From the NCBI RefSeq assembly GCF_002994615.1, contig NZ_PVNK01000107.1:1-51273 (forward strand): a stretch of 51,273 bases of DNA. The letters are read 5' to 3'. Position numbers and translations under genes: made by a program. Source of the stretch: Enhygromyxa salina. GTDB taxonomy: Bacteria; Myxococcota_A; Polyangia; Nannocystales; Nannocystaceae. Each line of letters starts with the position of its first letter. Position 1 is the first letter of the stretch. Below, piece by piece: positions 1-7,325 of the stretch. The notes beneath the pieces were generated by a model. It saw only the letters and a list, made by a program, of their open reading frames with translations. It did no database searches and was not told the origin of the DNA.

Positions 1-30
1 GAACAGCGCGTCGTGAGGCTTGGTGGTCAT
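1..30 (-). CDS. 5' end of a probable Rpn-family nuclease/transposase-like protein (partial)
   Basis: An ATG on the minus strand at 30 opens a frame reading MTTKPHDALF before the window ends. The PHDALF motif directly after the start is typical of the Rpn (recombination-promoting nuclease, Transposase_31) family, which is abundant in myxobacteria. Only ten codons are visible, so the call rests on this motif. It lies 98 bp downstream of btuD on the same strand, with a partial CTAG repeat between them. No strong ribosome binding site is visible. Confidence 0.4.
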   Translation of the reverse strand, partial: MTTKPHDALF

Positions 31-112
31 GGGAGCGACTTTGATGGGGAGCTTGGGCTCCTCCGAGAGATAGTCGCTTTTGCTTGGTGAGTTGATCCCG
101 GCCAGCCTCACT

Positions 113-132
113 GTTGCGGGCTGCTAGGCTAG
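113..132. repeat. Partial copy of the CTAG palindromic repeat
   Basis: The sequence gcgggctgctaggctag matches the right half of the 20-bp palindrome found at other gene ends in this window. It overlaps the end of btuD: the stop codon at 129-131 lies in the second CTAG. The left arm of the palindrome is not conserved here. Confidence 0.6.
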
Positions 133-899
133 ACCCGCGCCGACGCGGCGAAGCGCAGCTGACCGTCGGCGAGCTCGGCCGCGACGTCGAACACCTCGGA
201 CACCAGCGCGGGCGTGAGCACCTCGGCGACGGCCCCGAACACGTGGCCGCCGTCAGCGTCGCCGCGCAGGAGCAGCGCTCGATCGCCGTAGCGCCGGGCG
301 AGCTCGAGCTCGTGCAGCGACATCAACACGCCATGTCCGGACGCGGCGAGCTCGCGGGCGAGCTCGAGCAGCGAGAGGGCGTGGCCGACATCGAGGGCGG
401 TCGTCGGCTCGTCGAGGAGCAACAGGGGCGCTTGCGTGGCCAGCAAGCGCGCGAGCAGGACCCGCTGGAGCTCGCCGCCGCTGAGGGTCCGGACGTCGCG
501 GGCGGCGAGCTCGGTCGCGCTGACGCGGGCGAGCGCGGCCGCTACGGCGTGCTCGTCGGCGCGGCCGGGGCCCGCGAGCGCGGACAGGTGCGGCGCGCGA
601 CCGAGCATCACGAGCTGCTCGGCGGGCATGCCCCAGGGCAGCTCGGTCCGCTGGGGCAGCCAGGCGCACACGCGCGCGCGCTCGCGCAGCGAGTGCTTTG
701 CCAGCGGTCGATCATCGAGCAACACCCGGCCCTCGTCGGGCTCGACCAGCCCGAGCAGCGCGCGCAGCAGCGTGGTCTTGCCGCTGCCGTTGGGCCCGAC
801 GATGACGGTGACGCTGCCGGGGCTGAGCTCCAGCGAGCAGTCGCGGATCAGCCACCGTCCGGCGACCCGGAGGCCGAGTTGTTCGGCGCGCAGCTTCAT
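129..899 (-). CDS. btuD: Vitamin B12 ABC transporter ATP-binding protein
   Basis: This 256-residue protein is the cytoplasmic ATPase that should power cobalamin import. It has Walker A GPNGSGKT (about 35-42), signature LSGGELQRVLLARLL (about 139-153) and Walker B LLLLDEPTTALD, the normal order for the FecE/BtuD family, and a normal length. The ATG at 899 overlaps the btuC stop as ATGA, indicating translational coupling. A longer upstream reading of the same frame runs antisense-like through btuC and is rejected. Substrate is inferred from the B12 riboswitch ahead of the operon; on sequence alone a haem or siderophore transporter would also fit. Confidence 0.9.
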   Translation of the reverse strand: MKLRAEQLGLRVAGRWLIRDCSLELSPGSVTVIVGPNGSGKTTLLRALLGLVEPDEGRVLLDDRPLAKHSLRERARVCAWLPQRTELPWGMPAEQLVMLGRAPHLSALAGPGRADEHAVAAALARVSATELAARDVRTLSGGELQRVLLARLLATQAPLLLLDEPTTALDVGHALSLLELARELAASGHGVLMSLHELELARRYGDRALLLRGDADGGHVFGAVAEVLTPALVSEVFDVAAELADGQLRFAASARV

Positions 900-1945
900 C
901 GTTGGTCCCCGATCTGGGTCTGGCGGCGCAGCAGCCCCAAGAAGAACACCCCGCCGAGCAGGCTGGTCAGCGCGCCCGGGGCGAGGAAGGTCGGGGTCAG
1001 CGCGCGGCCGAGGGTGTCGACCGCCAGCATCAAGGTCGCGCCGATGATCATGCTCGCGGGCAGGAGCCGCGCGTGGGCGTGCCCGGCGATGCCCAGGAGC
1101 GAGCGCGCGAGGTGAGGCACGACCAGGCCGACGAAGCCGATGACCCCGACCGCGGCCGTGCTGGTCCCGACCAGGAGGCCGACGACGACGGCCGCGAGCG
1201 CGCGCAGGCGCCCGCGCGAGACCCCCAGCGTCGCTGCGGTCTCCTCGCCGAGGACCAGCAGATCGAGGGGCCGATGCAGGGCCCACGCGGCGGTCATGCC
1301 GACGAGGATCGGCCCGCTCGCCCAGCCGAGCTGCGTGAACCCGCGCCCGTCGAAGCTGCCCATCATCCACGCCATCGCCTTTTGTGCGAGGGCGTAGCGA
1401 TCGAGGAACAGGGCCAGGATCACGGTCGCGACCGCGCCCGCGAGGGCGTTGAGCGCGACCCCGGTCAGGAGCAGATAAGCGAGGTCCTGGCGGCGCGAGG
1501 TCAGCCCGAACAGCAGCCCCAAGGTCGCGAGGGCGCCGAGGCCCGCGAGCGCGGGGGTGACCCACAGGGCCTGCTCGTCGAGGCCCAGCGCGAACCCGAA
1601 GATCACCGCCGCGGCCGCGCCGGTCGAGATCCCGAGCACGCCCGGGCTAGCGAGGGGGTTGCGAAACAAGCCCTGGGTGACCGCGCCCGCGGACCCGAGC
1701 CCGGCGCCGATGAGCAGCGAGAGCAGGACCCTGGGCAGGCGCAGCTCCCACAAGATCGCCTCGGCCCGGGGCTCGAGCTCGAGCCCGCGCAGCTTGGCCC
1801 CGAAGGTTGCGAGCACCTCGGCGAGCCCGAACTCGCCGGGCCCGACGGTGAGCGCGAGCCCGGCCGCGAGGACCAGCGCGAGGCCGGCCGCGAGCCACAG
1901 CGCCGATTGCTTGTGCGTGGGCCCTCGCGCCACGCTCGACTTCAT
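896..1945 (-). CDS. btuC: Vitamin B12 ABC transporter permease (FecCD family)
   Basis: This 349-residue inner-membrane permease belongs to the FecCD/BtuC family. It has about ten hydrophobic segments and family hallmarks such as RLPRVLLSLLIGAGLGSAG and NPLASPGVLGISTGAA in the N-terminal half and GVIGFVGLVVPHLAR in the C-terminal half, the loop that contacts the ATPase. The start ATG at 1945 overlaps the btuF stop (ATGA), and its own stop overlaps the btuD start in the same way, so the three genes form one coupled operon. Length is normal for the family, and no disruption is seen. Confidence 0.92.
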   Translation of the reverse strand: MKSSVARGPTHKQSALWLAAGLALVLAAGLALTVGPGEFGLAEVLATFGAKLRGLELEPRAEAILWELRLPRVLLSLLIGAGLGSAGAVTQGLFRNPLASPGVLGISTGAAAAVIFGFALGLDEQALWVTPALAGLGALATLGLLFGLTSRRQDLAYLLLTGVALNALAGAVATVILALFLDRYALAQKAMAWMMGSFDGRGFTQLGWASGPILVGMTAAWALHRPLDLLVLGEETAATLGVSRGRLRALAAVVVGLLVGTSTAAVGVIGFVGLVVPHLARSLLGIAGHAHARLLPASMIIGATLMLAVDTLGRALTPTFLAPGALTSLLGGVFFLGLLRRQTQIGDQR

Positions 1946-2820
1946 CGCGCCTCCAGCAGCGCGGCCTGCATGCGCGCCGCGAGCTCGAGCATGCCCTCGC
2001 TGGCTGTCGCCAGGTACGGCGCCTCGATCGCTATCACGCGCCCCTTGGTCACGGCGTCGAGCTTGCCGAGGCCCGGCTCGTCGGCGAGCTTGGCGATCGC
2101 TTTGGCGCAGGGTTGCTCGCCGCAGCCGACCACGATCCACTCGGGGGCCCAGGCGACGAGCTGCTCGGCGTCGAGGCGCTGGTGGCCGTCGAGGCCCTCG
2201 CGCGCGGGCAGGTTGACGAAGCCGGCGGTCGTCGCGGCGTCGTCGAAGCTCGTGTGGGCTCCAGGGACGTAGCCGTAGTCCCACGCGATCACGCTCGGGC
2301 GCTCGCCTTGGGGCGGCCGCAGGGCCTCGAGCTCGGCGCGGCGAGCGTTGAAGCGATCGCGCAGCGCGTGGGCCTGGTCGACCGCGCCGGTCGCCTCGCC
2401 GATGCGCTCGAGGTTGTTCAGGTAGCCGTCGAAGCCGCTGAAGTCGTCGAGCACGAGGACCGGGACCTTGTCCTCGATCGCCGCGCGATACTCGGGCGCG
2501 CTGAAGCTGGCGAGGATCACGAGATCGGGCGCGAGCGCGAGCAGCTCCTCGGGGTTGCGGCCGAGCCGGGGCGCGCTCGGAGGCCAGCGACCGGCGACCG
2601 TCGAGTAGCGTGGATCGTCGGCCATCGGGCTCAAACCCACGACCCGACCCTGGACCTCGTCGCCGAGGGCCCACAGGACCTCGTCGGCGAACACCGTCCG
2701 CGAGGCGACGCGCTTGGCCGGGCCTCGGGGCTTGGCTGCGGTGTCGGGCGAGCCGCGGCAGCCGGCGAGGGCGAACACGAGCGTGACGAGAAAACTTCGG
2801 CGGGAGCGGGCTGGGATCAC
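1942..2820 (-). CDS. btuF: Cobalamin-binding substrate-binding lipoprotein
   Basis: This 292-residue binding protein of the BtuF/FecB type should capture B12 for BtuCD. A basic N-terminus, hydrophobic stretch and lipobox LAGC (C21) predict a lipoprotein. Family features include an early PxRVASxTVFADE region, the segment LLALAPDLVI and a bilobed layout of about 270 residues. I chose the GTG at 2820 because AGGAG lies four bases upstream; an in-frame GTG at 2841 has no better site and adds seven charged residues. The gene is first in the operon and follows the riboswitch by about 80 bp. Specificity for B12 is inferred from that riboswitch. Confidence 0.88.
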   Translation of the reverse strand: MIPARSRRSFLVTLVFALAGCRGSPDTAAKPRGPAKRVASRTVFADEVLWALGDEVQGRVVGLSPMADDPRYSTVAGRWPPSAPRLGRNPEELLALAPDLVILASFSAPEYRAAIEDKVPVLVLDDFSGFDGYLNNLERIGEATGAVDQAHALRDRFNARRAELEALRPPQGERPSVIAWDYGYVPGAHTSFDDAATTAGFVNLPAREGLDGHQRLDAEQLVAWAPEWIVVGCGEQPCAKAIAKLADEPGLGKLDAVTKGRVIAIEAPYLATASEGMLELAARMQAALLEAR

Positions 2821-2900
2821 GGGGCTCCTTCGTCTCCCCACGAGACTGCGGAATCGCCCGGACCTCGAGCGTTGGGGTGTGGTTGGTCGTGGGTCCGGGA

Positions 2901-3106
2901 CCGCCGGTAGGTCTTCGGACTCGCGGGCACTTCGTAGTCACGCGCGCTGCGTGGCTGCTCGGTTTCCTCGGCCCGCGGCTTCCCAGGTATCCCCAGTGCC
3001 TCTGTGCGGACCTCGTTCCCGCTCACCGCTGCGGGGGCAGCTCTGGATTCGCACCAGATTCCCTCTTGCGACGTCCCTCGCGCGTTGACTCGGGACGAAC
3101 CGGCGG
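2901..3106 (-). promoter_or_regulatory. Cobalamin (B12) riboswitch
   Basis: Read on the minus strand, this leader has the conserved cobalamin riboswitch blocks in order: GGTGCGAATCC, CTGCCCCCGCAGCGGTGAG, a CACTGGGGATACCTGGGAAG element, and the B12-box-like GAGTCCGAAGACCTACCGG. The outer P1 helix can form between ccggcgg near 3100-3106 and ccgccgg at 2901-2907. It ends about 80 nt before the btuF start. A GGGG/CCCC pair flanking the btuF AGGAG could sequester the ribosome binding site, but whether control is translational or transcriptional cannot be settled by eye. Confidence 0.93.
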
Positions 3107-3149
3107 CTCGACAGGCGTAGCCGGCCCGAGGTGGCGGCGTCAAGCGCCG

Positions 3150-3450
3150 CGCGAGGGAGCGACTGGCAGACCACTTCGATCGTCTGTGAGGGCCCGTTGC
3201 AGGTCGCGGTGTTGACTCCACCCCCGTTGGGGTTGTTGGCGCCAATGCACGGATGCTGTTCGCGGCCGGACCGTTGGCGAGGGCCTGGCCCGGCGTGCTG
3301 ACCGCGGCGCTGTCGCAGCTCACGCCGATCGGATCGTTGGCACCCCAGCTCGAGACGTGCGTGAAGTTGTCGGACATCTCCAGCTCGGCGCAGAAGGTGT
3401 TCCAGTCGTCGCAGTCTGCGTGCGCTCGTTGACATCCAAGAATCGTGGCC
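3150..3450 (-). pseudogene. Frame-broken fragment of a secreted Cys-containing protein
   Basis: Two adjacent minus-strand frames carry protein-like sequence. The first, from about 3440 to 3250, reads DCDDWNTFCAELEMSDNF and continues with VSSWGANDPIGVSCDSAA. After a shift near 3250 the second frame reads CIGANNPNGGGVNTATCNGP and ends near 3160. The repeated GAN-(D/N)P motif suggests both pieces came from one gene. There is no credible start, the 5' side runs into the next gene, and the 3' side runs into the riboswitch. I read it as a decayed remnant; parent family is unknown. Confidence 0.4.
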
Positions 3451-3463
3451 GTACGGATGTCAT

Positions 3464-3871
3464 ATGGCGCGTTTGCAGCTCGACGACGAGATCTGTCCCC
3501 GATGTGAGGATCTCCTGCGCGACGGGAGCTGCCGAGGGTGTTGTCGCGTGTGCGAGGAGCTCCTCGTTGACGGCCTGTGTCCGAGCTGCCCCGTGTCCGA
3601 GCCCTTCACACCGCCGAGTCTTCTGCACGATGTCGGCGAGATCCTCGACCTGCGCCAGTGGAACACCACGCCGGACGTCAACAGCTTCCTCGCGCTGGGC
3701 TGGATCTTGCTGCGGGTCGCGGACGCCCATCAGAGCTTCTTGGTTGGCTGGCTGCGGGGCCTCGGCGCTCCCCGCTACCCGACGTGGTACGAGGGTGGGC
3801 TGCGCGAGCGCGAAGATCTGCTCAAAGCCCTCCGCAGCCAGGTGGACGAGGCCGAGTTCGAGCTCGAGTGA
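3464..3871 (+). CDS. Small Cys-rich (zinc-ribbon-like) hypothetical protein
   Basis: This 135-residue protein begins with clustered cysteines: CPRC at about 11-14, CRGCCRVC at about 23-30 and CPSC at about 39-42. These could form one or two zinc ribbons. The rest has a W/L-rich middle and an acidic C-terminus. No catalytic motif is recognised. The ATG at 3464 follows a CATATG with only a weak ribosome binding site. It is convergent with the large SGNH gene, with the CTAG palindrome between them. Possible roles such as metal binding or protein interaction are guesses. Confidence 0.6.
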   Translation: MARLQLDDEICPRCEDLLRDGSCRGCCRVCEELLVDGLCPSCPVSEPFTPPSLLHDVGEILDLRQWNTTPDVNSFLALGWILLRVADAHQSFLVGWLRGLGAPRYPTWYEGGLREREDLLKALRSQVDEAEFELE

Positions 3872-3904
3872 GCGCTCCTCGTCCGCCGCGTCCTGGGCTT
3901 CGGC

Positions 3905-3924
3905 CTAGCAGCCCGGGCTGCTAG
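3905..3924. repeat. Perfect 20-bp CTAG palindrome (CTAGCAGCCCGGGCTGCTAG)
   Basis: This is the only perfectly self-complementary copy of the dispersed repeat. It sits between two convergent genes, and its right CTAG (3921-3924) contains the TAG stop codon of the minus-strand SGNH gene. A transcript from either strand could form a ten-base-pair stem without a loop, so a role as a bidirectional 3' boundary is possible. Confidence 0.85.
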
Positions 3925-6900
3925 GGCGCGTGCTTGATCAGGAAGTTGCGCAGGGTCTTGCGGTCGAATTGCCGGGCCCAGACGGTCTCGGCCGAAGCGA
4001 TCACGCCGTTGCCATATTCGTCATAGTTGGAGAACGCGACCAATTCCAGGCGCATCGACTCGGCGAGGTCGGCGTAGAGATCATCTTGCAAGACCTTGGC
4101 GATTACGGCGACCGCGAGGAGGTCGAGGTTGCGCTGCTCGATCTCGTCGCGGAACCCGGCGAGGTCGACGTAGACCTGCAGCTGCCGGTTGACGTAGGCG
4201 GTCTGGACGTGGGTGCTGGCGACCTCGGGCAGGGCGCCCTCGTTCAGCTCGAAGTCATCGAGCGCGGCCCGGAGCGGATCCCGGGTGCCCTCGCGCTGGT
4301 CGAACTCGACGGGCGGCCGCTCGCGGCGGCGGGCTGGCTCGCGCCCCGACAAGAACTCGCTCAAGATCGGCGCGGCGATTCCGGCCAGGGTCTGCGCGGT
4401 CATGTCGACCGCCCAGGTCGATCCGTGGTGCTGGTTGTCGTCGAAGGGCTGGTTGCCCCACGGCGAGTGGACCAAGAGCTGGGGCAGGAGCCGGTCGCCG
4501 GGGTCGAGGACCACGAAGCCGAGCTGCCGAGCCTTGTCGAGCAGCTCGCGGACGTCCTTGTTGGTCGAGCGCATGCCGTCGCGGCGGTTGGACTCGACCG
4601 AGGACAGGTCATAGAAGACGACCAGGGTGTCGTAGCGCTCGGCGAGGCGCTGGAGCTTGGCGAAGGCCTCGTTGACCTCGCGGGGCTCCTTGGTGTCGCG
4701 CAGGTAGCCGCCGCCGAAGTCGTGGACCTCGAAGAACAAGACGTCGGGCGGGACCGAGGTCCCCATCCAGTTGGCGAAGTTGTTGACGTTCTCGCCGAAT
4801 GAAGACGCTGGCCACGAGATCTGGAACAGGTCGAGGCGGAGGCCGTGGCGATAGCCGAGCTCGCGCTGGAGCTCGAGCTCGAGCCGCCGCCCGAGCGAGT
4901 AGTTCGAGAAGCGATCGGACATCGAGCTCAGCGACGAGCCGAGCAGCAGCGCGACGTAGGGCCCCTCGCGCGGGAGCGGCTCGAACCGGCGATCGAGGTA
5001 GCGGTCGGGCCGAAGCTGGGCCTCGACCTTGGCCGCGACCCCGGCGATCGTCATCAGGATCGGCACGGTCACGGCCTTGGTGTGGTGGTTGCCGGTCTTG
5101 GCCAGGCCGAGGAGGCCGTCGGCGACATGGAGGATCCGCGAGCGCGAGCGCTCGACCCAGAACAGCGAGGCGTCGTCCTGGGCCACGGCCATGCTCCCGA
5201 GGTGCCAGTAGGACACGAGCTGGTCGACGCGCTCGTTGTAGAGCACGTGGGCCTCGCCGTGGGGCAGGGCCTTGATCCAGGGCAGGATCCGCTCGGCGTC
5301 GAGGTCGAAGTAGCGCAGGTGGATTCGCTCGGTCACGCTGCGGCGGAGGCCCTCGTGCTCGGTGTTGGCCGGGAACTCGTCGGCGATCAACAGCCCGCCG
5401 TAGCGATCGATGAAGCGCAGATCGACGACCTTGGCCAGGCGCAGGTCGTCGTAGCTGAAGGGGAAGCCGACGCGGTGGCCGTTGGGGATCAGCTCCTCGC
5501 CGAGGTTGCGAAACACGAGCTCCCACTTGCCCAGGCTCGGGTGGCCCGCGCCGCGCTCGAGCGCGCGTCGCCAGACGCGGCCGTCGAGGTCGGCGAAGTA
5601 CACGGCCCCGACGCCGTCGACCTCGCCGATGTCGAAGGCCACGAGGTCGCGCATGGCGATCTCTGACACGGCCTCGGCGACGCCGCGCTCGACGTCGAGG
5701 TGGAGCAGGCGGCTGTCGTCGCACAGCAGCCAGATCGCGCCAGCCCGGGCGCGCAGGCCCGTGTAGGCGTCGCAGCTCGGCCCCGTCCAGGTCGCGGTCC
5801 GGACCCAGTCATCCTCGAGCACGCGCAGGTGCTCGCGCGCGCTGCCGTCGATGAACCACAGCGCGTCGTCGAGCAGCTCGGGGTCGCGGGGCTCGGTCAG
5901 CCGGGCGTCGACCCGAGCCCAGCCGTCGACGTGCCCGGCTTGGTTGGCCCGCCCGGCGATCGTCTCGACGAACTGCTTGTTGCCCCGGAGCTCGCGCAGG
6001 GTGTGGTTTTGGGTGTCGGCCACGACCACGCGCGCGCCGTCGGGGGTCACGGCGACGCCCTCGGGCTCATCGAAGCGCGCGAGCAGGGCCCCGCCCTCGT
6101 TGTAGCCCTTGCGGGTGCCGTGGACGAGGCTGCGGTCGAAGCCCTCGGGGTGGACCATCATCCACTCGAAGGGCCGCTGCGCGAGGGCCAGGCCGAGCTC
6201 GTGGATGAGGTTGATCGCGAGCAGCTTGGCGCCGTCGGGCCCGAGGTGGACGTGGTCGATGAAGTGCGAGTCGACGAACAGCGGGTGGTCGAGGTCGACG
6301 AGCTTGATGTCGGGGTCGCGGCGATCGTTGACCATCCGCGCGATCGCGGAGTAGCGGCGACCGAGGGTGCTTTCGCCCAGGGCCTCGGCCGCGAAGCGAT
6401 CTTCGAGCGGGGTCAAAAACAGGGTCGCGCGGCGGTCGCGAGCGGCGAGCCGCGCGAGGAGCTCGTCGAGCGCGAGGCGCTGCTGGTGCTGGGCCTTGAT
6501 CGCCGAGCTGCGGTAGTGCTCGCGGACCCGCGCGCGGGCCTCGGTCTGTCCCGAGGCTGCGCTCGCCTTGGCCTCGTCGGCGAGCTTGGACTCGCCGTCG
6601 AGCTCCCGGAGGACGGCGAGGCCCGCGATCTCGTCGAGGCGGGTGGTCTCGACTCGGGGCCGTCGACGGTGGACGGGGATCCGCGAGTGGAGCCAGTCGC
6701 GGCTCCCGGCCGCGGCCTCGACGAGCCCCTGCCAGCCGCGCCGGAGGGGCCGACCACCCTCGTCGAGGGCCGCGACCGCCAGCTCGCAGACGGCCGGTCG
6801 CGTGCAGTCGCGCTGGTCGGCGTACTGGGCCGAGAAGTAGCGCAGGTTGATCTCGAGCACGAGCTCGACGCGGCCCGAGGGATCGACGCGGTCGAGCTCG

Positions 6901-7325
6901 GCGAGCAGGTGCAGGGCGTCGACGGGCAAGAGCCCGTTGAGAGCGATCTGGTGAAAGCGCGCGTCGCTGTGCGGCGCCACTTCGCGCTGCATGTACTCGA
7001 TCACGCGGTGGCGCTGCCAGTCGTGCGGGCGGCGGGGCGTGAGCACGTCGCCGGCCAGGACCGAGTCGCCGATCAACAGGATCGGGCGGCCCTCGCTCGC
7101 GGCCGCGGCCGCGAGCGTGCGGCGCAGCTCGGCCCCCGTCGCCGGGCCGGCCCCGGCGGCCTCGCGCTTGGCGTCGGCCGGGATCAGCGACAGGGCCAGA
7201 TCGAAGATCACGAGCAAGAACACCACGCCGATGACCCGCGACCACGGCGACGCCGGAGCCGGCCGCCCGTCGACGAGCCGGCCCTGGACCCAGTGGGTTG
7301 GCACGCGATCGCGCTTGGCCGTCAT
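3921..7325 (-). CDS. SGNH - NHL repeat - SGNH membrane-anchored protein (paralogue B)
   Basis: This 1134-residue protein has one N-terminal transmembrane segment (about 30-48), then an SGNH-like domain with IGDS (G86-D87-S88) and a terminal D357-x-x-H360 in DHVHLGPDG. A propeller-like region follows with a clear NHL unit (FDEPEGVAVTPDG, VVVADTQNHTLR). A second SGNH-like domain begins near 790 (LLLGSSLSSMSD, G796-S-S; HDFGG; H966-H967), and a conserved domain of about 120 residues ends the protein. DltD/AlgX-type SGNH proteins act on periplasmic acyl transfer together with an MBOAT, which is encoded in this operon. The ATG overlaps the upstream paralogue's stop by four bases. Substrate is unknown. 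Confidence 0.85.
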   Translation of the reverse strand: MTAKRDRVPTHWVQGRLVDGRPAPASPWSRVIGVVFLLVIFDLALSLIPADAKREAAGAGPATGAELRRTLAAAAASEGRPILLIGDSVLAGDVLTPRRPHDWQRHRVIEYMQREVAPHSDARFHQIALNGLLPVDALHLLAELDRVDPSGRVELVLEINLRYFSAQYADQRDCTRPAVCELAVAALDEGGRPLRRGWQGLVEAAAGSRDWLHSRIPVHRRRPRVETTRLDEIAGLAVLRELDGESKLADEAKASAASGQTEARARVREHYRSSAIKAQHQQRLALDELLARLAARDRRATLFLTPLEDRFAAEALGESTLGRRYSAIARMVNDRRDPDIKLVDLDHPLFVDSHFIDHVHLGPDGAKLLAINLIHELGLALAQRPFEWMMVHPEGFDRSLVHGTRKGYNEGGALLARFDEPEGVAVTPDGARVVVADTQNHTLRELRGNKQFVETIAGRANQAGHVDGWARVDARLTEPRDPELLDDALWFIDGSAREHLRVLEDDWVRTATWTGPSCDAYTGLRARAGAIWLLCDDSRLLHLDVERGVAEAVSEIAMRDLVAFDIGEVDGVGAVYFADLDGRVWRRALERGAGHPSLGKWELVFRNLGEELIPNGHRVGFPFSYDDLRLAKVVDLRFIDRYGGLLIADEFPANTEHEGLRRSVTERIHLRYFDLDAERILPWIKALPHGEAHVLYNERVDQLVSYWHLGSMAVAQDDASLFWVERSRSRILHVADGLLGLAKTGNHHTKAVTVPILMTIAGVAAKVEAQLRPDRYLDRRFEPLPREGPYVALLLGSSLSSMSDRFSNYSLGRRLELELQRELGYRHGLRLDLFQISWPASSFGENVNNFANWMGTSVPPDVLFFEVHDFGGGYLRDTKEPREVNEAFAKLQRLAERYDTLVVFYDLSSVESNRRDGMRSTNKDVRELLDKARQLGFVVLDPGDRLLPQLLVHSPWGNQPFDDNQHHGSTWAVDMTAQTLAGIAAPILSEFLSGREPARRRERPPVEFDQREGTRDPLRAALDDFELNEGALPEVASTHVQTAYVNRQLQVYVDLAGFRDEIEQRNLDLLAVAVIAKVLQDDLYADLAESMRLELVAFSNYDEYGNGVIASAETVWARQFDRKTLRNFLIKHAP

